This document shows, piece after piece, positions 35,676 through 44,829 of a DNA stretch of 64,000 nucleotides. The notes below the pieces were generated by a model that was given only the letters and a program-made list of their open reading frames with translations, had not been told where the DNA came from and searched no databases. The stretch comes from Rossellomorea marisflavi (GTDB lineage: Bacteria > Bacillota > Bacilli > Bacillales > Bacillaceae_B), in contig NZ_LGUE01000001.1 of NCBI RefSeq assembly GCF_001274775.1, positions 333,434 through 397,433 of the forward strand. Reading direction: 5' to 3'. Within the stretch, counting starts at the first letter, position 1. Every line of letters starts with the position of its first letter. Made by a program: the position numbers and the translations under genes.

Positions 35676-36431
35676 ATGAGCTATGAAGGATTTGCCTACA
35701 TATATGATCACCTCATGGAAGATGTTCCGTATGATGGATGGGTTGATTTCCTACGGACACATGGTGAAAGGTATGGAAATGGCGGCAACAGGGTCCTTGA
35801 CATCGCCTGTGGGACGGGCGAGATTTCATTGAAACTCATAGAATCCGGTTATGACGTCACCGGTGTGGATTTATCCTCAGACATGCTCATGGTCGCCAGG
35901 GAGAAGGCGGAACGCAGGGGCGTCGCCCTTCCGCTCTTCAATCAGGATATGGCCGCCCTTGATGGGCTCGGGTCCTATGATGTCGTGACCATCTTTTGTG
36001 ACTCCTTGAACTACCTGGAAACCGAGGAGAACGTGAAGGATACGTTCAAGAGCGTCCATGCTCATCTAGAGCAGGATGGTGTCTTCTTGTTTGATGTCCA
36101 CTCCCTCTTCAAGATGGATGAGATCTTCATGGAATCAAGCTTCACCTTGACCGATGAAGAGGTTTCATATATCTGGGAAAGCTTCAAAGGTGAATATCCC
36201 CATAGCGTCGAGCATGAACTGACCTTCTTTGTGCGTCAGGAAGCGACCGGTCTCTATGAGAGGGTGGAAGAGCTTCACAAACAAAGGACGTATCCTGTCG
36301 AGCGCTATTGCGCGTGGCTCAAGGAAGCAGGATTCATCGTGAAGGAAATCACGGCCGATTACAGGGATGGTTCTCCAACAGAAGACAGTGAACGCATTTT
36401 CTTTACATGCGTGAAGAATACGGAAGCCTGA
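35676..36431 (+). CDS. yqeM: SAM-dependent methyltransferase YqeM
   Basis: This 251-residue class I methyltransferase has motif I 'VLDIACGTGEISL' (about 40-52) and 'YDVVTIFCDSLNYL' further on. Substrate is unknown. It begins 3 bp after rsfS and ends the operon; the terminator stem overlaps its stop codon. In B. subtilis comER lies next, but here it is absent. Confidence 0.9.
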   Translation: MSYEGFAYIYDHLMEDVPYDGWVDFLRTHGERYGNGGNRVLDIACGTGEISLKLIESGYDVTGVDLSSDMLMVAREKAERRGVALPLFNQDMAALDGLGSYDVVTIFCDSLNYLETEENVKDTFKSVHAHLEQDGVFLFDVHSLFKMDEIFMESSFTLTDEEVSYIWESFKGEYPHSVEHELTFFVRQEATGLYERVEELHKQRTYPVERYCAWLKEAGFIVKEITADYRDGSPTEDSERIFFTCVKNTEA

Positions 36432-36456
36432 TGATCATCGCATCATCAGGTTTTTT
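36427..36456 (+). terminator. Terminator after yqeM
   Basis: CCTGATGAT...CATCATCAGG followed by TTTTTT; the 5' arm includes the yqeM stop. Confidence 0.9.
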
Positions 36457-36572
36457 ATTTTAAGAAAAAAGCAGGATTTTCTCACATGGTGTCGAATGGA
36501 ACATATACCACGGCAATTCTTCCTCCTCCTCTAGTAAGACCACGATCAATATTCCCCATTAGAGGTGATCTC

Positions 36573-37187
36573 TTGGTACACTTATTTGAGAAATACCGGA
36601 CTCTCCTTTTCATCCTGGCAGGCGCTGCGGCCCTGTTCCTCTTCCTTCTCTTCAAACCTTCACCACCCCAACAGGGAACTCCCATGGCCATCGAAGCAAA
36701 AGAATCTGCAATCGAAGCTCCTCAACCCGCTGATACGGTCACGACCGATGACAAGATCTTCGTTGACATCAAAGGGCAGGTAGAGCGCCCTGGTCTCTAT
36801 GAGATGTCTCCCCATGAAAGAGTCGATGGTGCCGTGGAGATGGCAGGTGGATTCACGAAAGACGCTGACCGCAATGCCATCAACTTAGCTTTGAAGGTGA
36901 GCGACGAAATGATGGTCTATGTACCGAAGAAAGGAGAAGTGGAGACTCCCCTTCCGCCGGGCTCTCCTTCTGGCACGAACGGTGGAGAAGGCGAACTTGT
37001 GAACATCAATCAAGCCACCTCAGAAGAGATCCAGACACTCCCTGGTATCGGTCCTTCAAAGGCGGCCGCTTTCATTCAATACCGCGAAGAGAATGGCCCC
37101 TATAGGTCTGTGGAAGATATCAAGAACATATCAGGCATCGGAGAGAAGACGTTTGAACGACTGAAAGAATTGATTACCGTTCAATGA
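36573..37187 (+). CDS. comEA: Competence DNA-binding receptor ComEA
   Basis: This 204-residue protein has an N-terminal membrane anchor (about 9-29), a linker and SLBB-like region ('IFVDIKGQVERPGLYEM'), and C-terminal paired helix-hairpin-helix motifs ('LPGIGPSKAAAF', 'ISGIGEKTFERL') that bind incoming double-stranded DNA. TTG 36573 follows AGAGGTGATCTC and gives the family length. A near ComK box (AAAA-N6-TTTT, one base too long) lies at 36467-36480; I do not count it as established. Confidence 0.92.
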   Translation: MVHLFEKYRTLLFILAGAAALFLFLLFKPSPPQQGTPMAIEAKESAIEAPQPADTVTTDDKIFVDIKGQVERPGLYEMSPHERVDGAVEMAGGFTKDADRNAINLALKVSDEMMVYVPKKGEVETPLPPGSPSGTNGGEGELVNINQATSEEIQTLPGIGPSKAAAFIQYREENGPYRSVEDIKNISGIGEKTFERLKELITVQ

Positions 37188-37274
37188 ATTGACGTTGGAC
37201 GCATCTATGACTACACTAGTACAAGGTCGGTTGAGCCGGCGATAGACGAATCTTAGTAGAAAAGGGGAGTAACA

Positions 37275-37838
37275 ATGGAACGAATTGCGTGGCATCAATA
37301 TTTCATGGCGCAAAGCCATTTGCTGGCACTTAGGAGCACCTGTACAAGGCTTGCCGTCGGTGCAACCATTGTAAGGGATAAAAGGATCATTGCAGGAGGA
37401 TATAACGGCTCCATCGCAGGAGGGGATCATTGTATCGACGAAGGCTGCTATGTGATCGATAACCATTGTGTGCGCACGATCCACGCAGAGATGAATGCCC
37501 TTCTCCAATGTGCGAAATTTGGCGTCGGTTCAGGACAGTCCGATATATATGTGACACATTTTCCTTGCCTGCAATGCTGCAAAGCCATTATACAAGCGGG
37601 CATCACAACGGTTTATTATGCGAAAGATTACAAGAACCATCCTTATGCAATCCAGCTGTTTGAACAGGCAGGGGTCAAGGTCGAAAAGGTTCAATTCGAT
37701 GAAAACAGCATCGATGTGCACCACCGTGAAAAAGCAGACATGATCACCGGGATGATTGCAGACCTCAGAGCATGCGGAGCTGATGAAGAAAAAGTCAGCC
37801 ACTATGAACAGGAATATATGAAACTATTCAATGAATAG
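37275..37838 (+). CDS. comEB: dCMP deaminase family protein ComEB
   Basis: This 187-residue zinc deaminase has ligands and catalytic Glu in H70-A-E72 and C98-x2-C101. It converts dCMP to dUMP; in B. subtilis comEB is in the late competence operon but is not needed for DNA uptake. AAAGGGGAG precedes the ATG. The 8-bp overlap with comEC shows coupling. Confidence 0.93.
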   Translation: MERIAWHQYFMAQSHLLALRSTCTRLAVGATIVRDKRIIAGGYNGSIAGGDHCIDEGCYVIDNHCVRTIHAEMNALLQCAKFGVGSGQSDIYVTHFPCLQCCKAIIQAGITTVYYAKDYKNHPYAIQLFEQAGVKVEKVQFDENSIDVHHREKADMITGMIADLRACGADEEKVSHYEQEYMKLFNE

Positions 37839-40104
37839 AGTCGATAGGGAGTTCTTTCTGTACGGAGGGATCTCCGTGTTGGCAGGGACGCTTCTGGCAC
37901 TTCAATGGGTTTGGGGTGCTTTCGTTCTTTCCCTTCTGTTTCTCTCCTTACTCTTGCGGAAATCCCCCCGGATCTTCTTTTGCTGCTTCCTTATCTTCCT
38001 CTCATATCTGAACGGACTCTACCAACAGAACAGCCGATTCAGCATCCTTTCTCCAGATCAAACCACTTTCCGGATCACCTTCACGAGCAACCCATCCATC
38101 GACGGAAACCGCTTTTCTTCCCCCGTTGACATAGGAGGGGAAGCCACAGCCCTCACCTACTACCTTTCCACCCCATCCGAAAAAGAGCGATTCTCATCGA
38201 TAACCCCAGGGACTTCCTGTACAGTATCAGGGGAGCTCAAGACCCCAAGGGGAAGCGGAAACCCGGGTTTATTCGATTATAAGGAGTATTTGTATCACCA
38301 GAAGACCTATTGGACCCTTAAAGTCGACTCTTTTGGCACCTGTGCCCCATCCAACAGTTGGAGCGATCAACTTGTACAGATCAGGGCTGAGGGATTGAAG
38401 ATGATCGAGAGGTCCTTTCCCCCTGAAGCGGTCGGCATCACCCAGGCCCTGCTATTCGGGGAAACGGGGGAGATAGCAGAAGAGACACTGGAAGCATACA
38501 GGGCCCTTGGAGTCGTTCATCTACTTGCGATCTCGGGTCTTCATGTTGGGCTCATCTCGGCCTGTGTATTCTTCCTGCTTCTCCGTGCGGGAGTGCGGAA
38601 AGAACGTGCAGGGTGGGTCGTGATCGTGTTCCTTCTTGGTTATATGGTCCTAACGGGTGCCGCACCATCCGTCGTGAGGGCTTCGTCCATGCTCATCGTC
38701 ATCCTCCTAGGGCAAAAAGCCTTCCTTGGGATTAAAACTCTCGATAGTCTCAGTATCATCTTTAGCGTAATGGTCTTTTATGACCCCTTCCTCTTGTTTC
38801 ATGCCGGATTCCAGCTGTCCTTCTTTGTCAGTTTTTCACTCGTCCTCTCCTCCGATCGGATCCTCTCGAGCTCTTCAACACTTCTGCAGGCCTTTAAGGT
38901 GACCTACGTTTCCCAGGTGGCATCCTTACCTTTCATCCTCCATCATTTCTTTGAGTTTTCCGTGATCGGATTTGTAACGAATCTATTTTACGTTCCACTC
39001 TATTCCCTCATCATCCTCCCTGCGGCTTTCATCCTGTATGCTGCCACCATCATGGGCATTCATCTTCCTTTTGCCATGGATCTTTATCAATCCTTGCTTG
39101 GATGGACGGATCGATTCTCTGTGTTCCTTGCATCCTTCCCGTTCAGTACGCTCATTCTTGGCAGGCCCCACGCAATCGTGACGGCCGGTTATTTCGGCAT
39201 CATCTGGGTTGGTTTTATGCTCATGGAAAAGGGGAGACAAATCAAAACCGCTGTGATCCTTGTTTTATTTATCAGTCTCCATCTCATGTGGAATACCTTT
39301 CGTCCGTACGGTGAAATCTCGTTCATTGATGTCGGGCAGGGGGATGCAATCCTTATCGATCTTCCCTTTAACCAAGGAACATATCTGATCGATACAGGTG
39401 GGAATCTGATCTTCCCCCATGAAGAATGGGAGGAGAGGAAGAAGGCCTTCTCGACGGGGAAGGATATCGTAGTGCCTTATTTGAAAAGCAAGGGCATCGG
39501 GTCGATCGACAAACTGATTCTTACCCACGGCGACCTTGATCATGTAGGCGGGGCGGTGGATGTACTCGAAGGGATGAAAGTAAAGGAAGTGTGGATTTCG
39601 CCGGGAAGCGCTCAAAAGGAAGTGATGGCGGAAGTCATGTTGGCTGCAAAAGGAAGTGAAGTCAGTGAGGCAAAGATGGGGGACGCGTGGCAGGCGGGTG
39701 ACAGCTCGTTTTCGATCCTTTCACCCGATGACGATGTATATGAGGGGAATGATGACTCCCTTGTGATTTATGCCCATATCGGCGGGATGAAATGGCTCTT
39801 CACCGGAGATCTGGAAGAAAGCGGGGAACGGAAGATGATCCGCCGGTATAACGTTGAAGCGGACGTCCTGAAGGTCGGTCACCACGGAAGTGCATCAAGT
39901 ACGTCGGCTGAATTTTTGGAAACGGTGGACCCAAAAGTGGCCATTATTTCAGCCGGCAAGGATAATCGATTCGGACATCCGCACCCCGATGTGGTGGCTC
40001 GCCTGGATAAGGGCGGCATTATAATCTACAACACAGCGGATGATGGGGCGGTGACCTATCGTTTTTGGAGGGGAAGCGGAACGTTTTCTGCCCACCGGCC
40101 ATAG
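37831..40104 (+). CDS. comEC: Competence DNA channel ComEC
   Basis: This 757-residue polytopic protein forms the channel for single-stranded DNA. N-terminal helices are followed by a soluble OB-like domain (DUF4131). The central Competence domain contains 'HLLAISGLHVGLIS'. A C-terminal metallo-beta-lactamase domain has 'LTHGDLDHVGG' (about 563-573) and 'VGHHGSASST'; it may degrade the non-transforming strand. Full length and intact, so the strain may be naturally transformable if the rest of the machinery exists. Confidence 0.95.
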   Translation: MNRVDREFFLYGGISVLAGTLLALQWVWGAFVLSLLFLSLLLRKSPRIFFCCFLIFLSYLNGLYQQNSRFSILSPDQTTFRITFTSNPSIDGNRFSSPVDIGGEATALTYYLSTPSEKERFSSITPGTSCTVSGELKTPRGSGNPGLFDYKEYLYHQKTYWTLKVDSFGTCAPSNSWSDQLVQIRAEGLKMIERSFPPEAVGITQALLFGETGEIAEETLEAYRALGVVHLLAISGLHVGLISACVFFLLLRAGVRKERAGWVVIVFLLGYMVLTGAAPSVVRASSMLIVILLGQKAFLGIKTLDSLSIIFSVMVFYDPFLLFHAGFQLSFFVSFSLVLSSDRILSSSSTLLQAFKVTYVSQVASLPFILHHFFEFSVIGFVTNLFYVPLYSLIILPAAFILYAATIMGIHLPFAMDLYQSLLGWTDRFSVFLASFPFSTLILGRPHAIVTAGYFGIIWVGFMLMEKGRQIKTAVILVLFISLHLMWNTFRPYGEISFIDVGQGDAILIDLPFNQGTYLIDTGGNLIFPHEEWEERKKAFSTGKDIVVPYLKSKGIGSIDKLILTHGDLDHVGGAVDVLEGMKVKEVWISPGSAQKEVMAEVMLAAKGSEVSEAKMGDAWQAGDSSFSILSPDDDVYEGNDDSLVIYAHIGGMKWLFTGDLEESGERKMIRRYNVEADVLKVGHHGSASSTSAEFLETVDPKVAIISAGKDNRFGHPHPDVVARLDKGGIIIYNTADDGAVTYRFWRGSGTFSAHRP

Positions 40105-40127
40105 GATGGGAGTATGAAAAAAAGGCA

Positions 40128-40230
40128 GACCGGTAAAAGCGTCATGGAGCTTCAAGTCATGTGTAGGATACTTCGGTGAGTACCATATACGGGAATTGAA
40201 GAACCGTGACCCTTTTTGGTCTGCCTCCTT
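40128..40230. other. Gap between comEC and yqzM with long-range stem
   Basis: AGGCAGACCGGT near 40130 can pair with GGTCTGCCT near 40218, enclosing about 75 bp. It may be the shared transcription end of convergent comEC and yqzM, but no T run follows. Confidence 0.35.
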
Positions 40231-40239
40231 CCTGTTCTT

Positions 40240-40374
40240 TTATGAACCGATGAGTTTGATAACGGTTGCAATTACGAACATGACAGCGAAGAAGCCAAAA
40301 GAGACAACAAAGCCGACGCCTGAATCTACTGCATCATTACGTTTCGATTGTACGTTCTTTTCGAATTGATTCAA
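40240..40374 (-). CDS. yqzM: YqzM family membrane peptide
   Basis: This 44-residue peptide has a polar N-terminus MNQFEKNVQSKRNDAVDSG and one membrane helix ('VGFVVSFGFFAVMFVIATVI'), matching YqzM of B. subtilis in the same slot between comEC and holA. It starts at TTG after AGGAGGGGTAAAAG. Function is unknown. Confidence 0.9.
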   Translation of the reverse strand: MNQFEKNVQSKRNDAVDSGVGFVVSFGFFAVMFVIATVIKLIGS

Positions 40375-40459
40375 CTTTTACCCCTCCTATTTCTATTTTA
40401 GTATAGAGCATCACCCGGTAAAAATCTATACTTTCACTTTACATTTTCCTTTACTGACA

Positions 40460-40602
40460 AGAGTTGTCACCCATAAGACCGAGGCGTGGGGTGACACTAA
40501 TCTACAAGAGGGAAATACCGCTGCAGCTCAAGGTTCCTAGGTCTTTTGCTGTCGCGTTAATATAGATATAGGGGGTGTCCTTTACGGCGGGCGTCCCCTT
40601 TT
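40460..40602 (+). ncRNA. Possible structured transcript ending in a terminator
   Basis: Between yqzM and holA lies an inverted repeat GTTGTCACCC...GGGGTGACAC (about 40465-40497). A 10-bp G-U-containing stem GGGGGTGTCC/GGGCGTCCCC followed by TTTT (40571-40602) lies further on. There is no ORF with a ribosome binding site in between. A small RNA or leader is possible; I could not identify a promoter or family. Confidence 0.35.
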
Positions 40603-40606
40603 CCAC

Positions 40607-40635
40607 TTGCCAAATGGGTAAAGCTTTTCTACCAT
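40607..40635 (+). promoter_or_regulatory. Sigma-A promoter of holA
   Basis: TTGCCA, 17 bp, TACCAT, 35 bp before the TTG start of holA. Confidence 0.55.
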
Positions 40636-40669
40636 AGAGGGATAGAAAGAAATATTGGAGAGTGCTGTC

Positions 40670-41689
40670 TTGGTTATCGATATCTGGAAGAAAATAGAGA
40701 ATGCCCGATTCTCCCCGATTTACTTAGTTTACGGAAATGAATCATTTATTATTAACGAAACCCGGCAAAGGATCATATCCCATGCCATCACGGAAGAAGA
40801 AATGGACTTCAACTTTTCAACCTATGATTTGGAAGAAACACCGGTGGAAGTGGCGATTGAAGATGCCGAAACCTTTCCATTCATGGGAGAGAGGAGAGTC
40901 GTGATCCTTCAGAACCCCATCTTCCTGACATCGGAGAAATCAAAGGGGAAAGTGGAGCATAACGTAAAGCGCCTGGAAGATTACATACAGTCACCAGCCC
41001 CATACACGATCCTTGTCATCACAGCTCACTATGAAAAGCTGGATGAGCGCAAAAAGATCACGAAAGCCTTGAAAAAAGCGGGAGAGGTGGTCGAGGCAAA
41101 AAAACTGTCGGAACAGGAGCTGAAATCGTGGATCCGCGAGCGTGCCACGACGCACGGGGTCCAGATCGATGAAGAAGCAGTGGAACTCCTCATCAACCTT
41201 GCCGGGACCAATTTGATGATGCTCACTCAGGAATTGGACAAGCTGTCCCTCTATGCAAGTGATACGAACCTCGTCGATGCCGCCGTCGTAGAAAAGCTCA
41301 CGGCCCGTTCTCTTGAACAAAATATCTTCGCCCTCGTCGACAAGGTCGTCCAAAGGCGTACCGATGAGGCACTCAGGATCTATTATGACCTCTTGAAGCA
41401 GAACGAAGAGCCCCTAAAGATCCTGGCCATCCTTGCCGGTCAGTTCCGCTTGATCTATGGAGTCAAGGAGCTTTCGAGAAGAGGCTACGGCCAACAAAAA
41501 ATAGCCACCAACCTAAAAGTCCACCCATTCAGGGTGAAGCTCGCCGCAGGCCAGGCAAAACACTTCGACGACGCGCAGCTATCCCGCATCATCGACCTCC
41601 TCTCACAGGGAGATTACGAAATCAAATCCGGAAAAATCAAAAAAGAACTCATGATCGAGCTCTTCCTCTTAAAGCTGCATGCCCTATGA
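40670..41689 (+). CDS. holA: DNA polymerase III delta subunit
   Basis: This 339-residue AAA+-like clamp-loader subunit (YqeN) opens the beta clamp. It has the N-terminal 'PIYLVYGNESFIINE' and the C-terminal helical collar 'FALVDKVVQRRTDEALRIYYDLL'. TTG 40670 (MVIDIWKK) is preferred: GGAGAG lies seven bases upstream, whereas the in-frame TTG at 40655 has no clear site. It is convergent to rpsT. Confidence 0.93.
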   Translation: MVIDIWKKIENARFSPIYLVYGNESFIINETRQRIISHAITEEEMDFNFSTYDLEETPVEVAIEDAETFPFMGERRVVILQNPIFLTSEKSKGKVEHNVKRLEDYIQSPAPYTILVITAHYEKLDERKKITKALKKAGEVVEAKKLSEQELKSWIRERATTHGVQIDEEAVELLINLAGTNLMMLTQELDKLSLYASDTNLVDAAVVEKLTARSLEQNIFALVDKVVQRRTDEALRIYYDLLKQNEEPLKILAILAGQFRLIYGVKELSRRGYGQQKIATNLKVHPFRVKLAAGQAKHFDDAQLSRIIDLLSQGDYEIKSGKIKKELMIELFLLKLHAL

Positions 41690-41772
41690 AGAGGAAAAAG
41701 CATGACATGCACAATATGAATACTTAATACGATCCATTATGGGAAACCCCATTAACAATCACAGAGTGGATT

Positions 41773-41892
41773 GAAGCGGAAGGGGCTTGACTCCGACGGG
41801 AAGAGAGGAAAGCTCGAGACCCCGGAAGCGCAGCCGAGGAGGCTCGACTTCCTCCCCGCGGAAAGCAAGCGCCTGTAGCGAAAAGGAACGGA
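41773..41892. repeat. Dispersed ~120-bp GC-rich repeat, copy 3
   Basis: It begins GAAGCGGAAGGGGCTTGAC and ends AGCGCCTGTAGCGAAAAGGAACGG-like, with the shared CCGCGGAAAGC block. It lies between the 3' ends of holA and rpsT. It is a sub-type different from copies at 19671, 58646 and 63925. Confidence 0.65.
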
Positions 41893-41939
41893 CTACCTTC
41901 CACCTCACTCCCCATCTTCAAAAAAGCACCTATAAACAC

Positions 41940-41977
41940 AAAAAAACCATTCCGATCGTAAAACGGAATGGTTTTTT
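41940..41977. terminator. Terminator of rpsT (bidirectional)
   Basis: AAAAAACCATTCCG...CGGAATGGTTTTTT. Confidence 0.92.
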
Positions 41978-41979
41978 CA

Positions 41980-42231
41980 TTAGTTCGCTTTTTTCATTAG
42001 GCGAGCTTTTTGGCGATCCGCAGTGTTTTTGTGGATCAAACCTTTTTGAGCTGCTTTGTCAAGCTGGCTCACGGCTACTTTCACTAGTTCTTGAGCGTTA
42101 TCTTCGTTATTAGTAGCTGCCGCTTCTGCTTTCTTGATCGCAGTACGCATTGAAGATTTCACAGCTGCATTTTTAACGTTGCGTTCGTTGTTTGTTCTCA
42201 CGCGTTTAATAGCTGATTTAATGTTTGGCAT
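41980..42231 (-). CDS. rpsT: 30S ribosomal protein S20
   Basis: This 83-residue, lysine/alanine-rich protein binds 16S rRNA early in 30S assembly. It starts [18 protein letters not shown] and ends '[15 protein letters not shown]'. ATG 42231 (complement) has AGGAGGTGACAGAA before it. A longer in-frame start exists but lies within the ribosome binding site. Confidence 0.97.
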   Translation of the reverse strand: MPNIKSAIKRVRTNNERNVKNAAVKSSMRTAIKKAEAAATNNEDNAQELVKVAVSQLDKAAQKGLIHKNTADRQKARLMKKAN

Positions 42232-42421
42232 TTCTGTCACCTCCTACAAAAGGTTCGAGATTCTATTTGACTCGTGTATATTCCTAACTAATAAGAACAA
42301 GTGATATTTTATCAAACGCACCGGCAGAATGCAATACTCAGGATGAATTTAAACGGGTGAATGAAGCCGGGTGCTTAAGGAAAATATAATAGCAAGAATC
42401 CAGACGTGGGGGTATGCGCGC

Positions 42422-43534
42422 ATGAAAAAGGAAGAAAACCTCGATTTAAGTGTTTATGAAGTCCGAACTGATCTCGCCGTTGAAGCAAGGGAGATGGCAC
42501 TCGCCGACCAGGGGGAGGATCAATCTGAAATACCCGGGGTCATTATCAAAGAAAAGGAAGAGGACGAGGTAAAAGTGTCCCTAGTGTCCGTTTCTAAGGA
42601 AGGCGAAGAGAAGATCGGAAAAAAGGCCGGGAACTATCTGACCATTGAAGCCTTTGGTATTCGTGAAGAGGACACGGAGCTCCAGCAACGGGTCGAGAAA
42701 ATATTTGCAAGGGAATTTTCACGATTCATTGAGAACAAAAACATCACGAAAGACGCCAGCTGTCTGATCGTAGGACTGGGGAACTGGAATGTGACGCCAG
42801 ATTCTCTTGGACCAAGGGTATGCGAAGATGTCATCGTGACCAGGCATCTGTTCAGGCTTCAGCCTGAATCTGTCGAGGAAGGGTATCGCTCCGTGAGTGC
42901 CATCGTTCCAGGCGTCATGGGGCTTACAGGAATCGAGACGAGCGATATTATCTTCGGTGTAGTGGAAAAGTCAAAACCGGACTTCATCATCGCCATTGAT
43001 GCCCTTGCCTCAAGGTCCATTGAGCGTGTGAATGCCACCATTCAGATCTCTGATACGGGAATACACCCGGGTTCAGGTGTGGGGAACAAAAGAAAAGGGT
43101 TGGATGAAGAGACGCTCGGTGTACCCGTCTTTGCCATCGGTGTACCGACTGTACTCGACGCCGTCACGATTGTCAGCGATACAGTGGATTTTCTATTGAA
43201 GCATTTCGGCAAAGAGATGAGGGAAGGAGACCGGCCGTCCCGGTCCCTTGCCCCGGCCGGACTCAGCTTTGGTGAAAGACGCAAGCTTACCGATGATGAC
43301 CTGCCGGAGGAAGCTCACCGGCAAACGTTTTTGGGAGTCGTCGGAAACCTCGGTGATGATGAGAAAAGGAAGCTGATCCATGAAGTCCTGGCCCCGATCG
43401 GCCATAATCTCATGGTCACGCCGAAGGAAGTGGATGTGTTCATCGAAGATATGGCAAACCTGATCGCCAACGGGCTGAATGCTGCACTTCATGAAGCGGT
43501 CGACCAGGACGATACAGGATTCAAAACGAGATAG
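42422..43534 (+). CDS. gpr: Germination protease Gpr
   Basis: This 370-residue aspartate protease (A25 family) degrades small acid-soluble spore proteins at germination. It begins [19 protein letters not shown], and self-cleavage in the family occurs just before the conserved TDLA. The core includes '[18 protein letters not shown]' and '[18 protein letters not shown]'. ATG 42422 is chosen over GTG 42371 because it matches the family N-terminus and follows GGGGG. It is expected to be forespore (sigma-G) expressed, though I could not place the promoter. Confidence 0.95.
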   Translation: MKKEENLDLSVYEVRTDLAVEAREMALADQGEDQSEIPGVIIKEKEEDEVKVSLVSVSKEGEEKIGKKAGNYLTIEAFGIREEDTELQQRVEKIFAREFSRFIENKNITKDASCLIVGLGNWNVTPDSLGPRVCEDVIVTRHLFRLQPESVEEGYRSVSAIVPGVMGLTGIETSDIIFGVVEKSKPDFIIAIDALASRSIERVNATIQISDTGIHPGSGVGNKRKGLDEETLGVPVFAIGVPTVLDAVTIVSDTVDFLLKHFGKEMREGDRPSRSLAPAGLSFGERRKLTDDDLPEEAHRQTFLGVVGNLGDDEKRKLIHEVLAPIGHNLMVTPKEVDVFIEDMANLIANGLNAALHEAVDQDDTGFKTR

Positions 43535-43558
43535 CCCCCTGCCTGGAGGGGGTTTTTT
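43535..43558 (+). terminator. Terminator after gpr
   Basis: AGCCCCCTGCCTGGAGGGGGTTTTTT, two bases past the stop. Confidence 0.9.
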
Positions 43559-43672
43559 GCATGGGGGTTTAAATCCGGGGGGAAATCCCGATAATGCTAT
43601 TAATTGCCGTTCTATCATCTCTATCAGATGAATAGAAATACTAGTGAGAGGCATGAAAGAAGGTGCCTGATT

Positions 43673-44380
43673 ATGGTAGAAAGTAATCGGAATCGCTCTC
43701 TGACGGGGCTTTTCAAAAAGCCTGCCCTTCTCTTGTTCACCCTGACCCTCATCCCGGCCGGACATTTCTACAGTCATCCGCCTGAAGGAAAAGTGTTCTT
43801 GTATTTCACCCATTCCGAGGAAGCCTATGTGGACGGAAGTACGGTCATGGACGCAGGGGTCATGATCAAGAAAGAGCTCGAAAAAGAGGGTGTCCAAGCG
43901 GAAATCGACCGTACGGATGTGATTCACAGGCTTCTTGAACAAAATATTCCGTACGGCAGGGCCTATGAAAAGTCGAGGGAGCTTCTGATTCCTGTGATCC
44001 TCAGTCATCGACAGCCGGTCACACTCCTGGATATCCATCGTGACGCTGTAGATCCTTCCGTCTCCACGGTCACCATCCATGATAAACCCTATGCGAGGAT
44101 TGCTTTTGTCATTGGCCAGGATCAACCGGGGTATAAGAAGAACCTTGAATTTGCCAAGTTAATGGTCTCAGAACTTGAGTCTGCCTCCCCCGGTATCACC
44201 CGTGGGATCATCCTCAAAAGCGGTGCGGATACAAACGGAGTATTCAATCAGGACTTATCGGGTCACTCCCTTCTTCTGGAGTTCGGAGGGGTCGAAAATA
44301 CGACCGAAGAGATCGGACGGTCTGCCCGCGCTTTTTCTAGAGCATACGCAGATTACCTGAACGGTGGTAAGAAAAAATGA
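43673..44380 (+). CDS. spoIIP: Stage II sporulation protein P, short form
   Basis: This protein keeps the SpoIIP amidase/endopeptidase domain that thins septal peptidoglycan in engulfment: 'LYFTHSEEAYVDG' (about 44-55), 'LLDIHRDA', 'ARIAFVIG' and 'GVFNQDLSGHSLLLEFGGVEN'. At 235 residues it is far shorter than the roughly 400-residue B. subtilis protein. The catalytic domain begins right after the membrane helix (about 16-33), so the ~140-residue juxtamembrane part is missing. Only 138 bp separate it from gpr, so nothing is hidden upstream. The usual HTH is FTH. Position before yqxA-lepA is conserved. Confidence 0.88.
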   Translation: MVESNRNRSLTGLFKKPALLLFTLTLIPAGHFYSHPPEGKVFLYFTHSEEAYVDGSTVMDAGVMIKKELEKEGVQAEIDRTDVIHRLLEQNIPYGRAYEKSRELLIPVILSHRQPVTLLDIHRDAVDPSVSTVTIHDKPYARIAFVIGQDQPGYKKNLEFAKLMVSELESASPGITRGIILKSGADTNGVFNQDLSGHSLLLEFGGVENTTEEIGRSARAFSRAYADYLNGGKKK

Positions 44381-44396
44381 AAGGAGAAGGATGTTC

Positions 44397-44735
44397 ATGA
44401 AGATGTTCACACTGAAATGTCTCGTTTTGGCGGTTGCGTTATTCCTCGGCGTGCTGATCGGAATGCAATATGCCAATGACGGGATCGTTGAAACGAAAGG
44501 TGCCCAGCATAAGGATGCCTTCTCCGCACCGGTAAAGGTTTCGGAGGATGATGAAGGGAATATTGAAGCAACCGTATTGGGAAAAGATGTCGAGGGGAAG
44601 ACATTAAAAGAAAAGAAGGAAAAGCTGGAGGAAATGAAAGCCTATAATTTCTTTTCGTCCATCGGTAAGACCATCGCGGGACTGGTGGAGGGCATCACCA
44701 ATAAGCTCCTCGACTTCCTCAGTTCACTCATATAA
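44397..44735 (+). CDS. yqxA: DUF3679 protein YqxA
   Basis: This 112-residue protein has an N-terminal membrane helix or signal ('LKCLVLAVALFLGVLIGMQYAN'), a charged middle part and an amphipathic C-terminus. It matches YqxA by position after spoIIP and by the 'FLGVLIGMQ.AN.G' segment. Function is unknown. An ATG two codons earlier (44391) is also possible; AAGGAG and GAAGG lie just upstream. Confidence 0.85.
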   Translation: MKMFTLKCLVLAVALFLGVLIGMQYANDGIVETKGAQHKDAFSAPVKVSEDDEGNIEATVLGKDVEGKTLKEKKEKLEEMKAYNFFSSIGKTIAGLVEGITNKLLDFLSSLI

Positions 44736-44829
44736 TCTGGCGGCTTCAGTTTACATTGAATATTGCAGATGGTACTGCTATAATTCAAACTAGTGTATAT
44801 GTGTGGAATTTACAGGAGTTGAACATAGA

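Noticed and set aside
36465..36480. ComK box upstream of comEA
   Set aside because: The spacing is AAAA-N6-TTTT rather than N5, and no second box at the usual distance was found.
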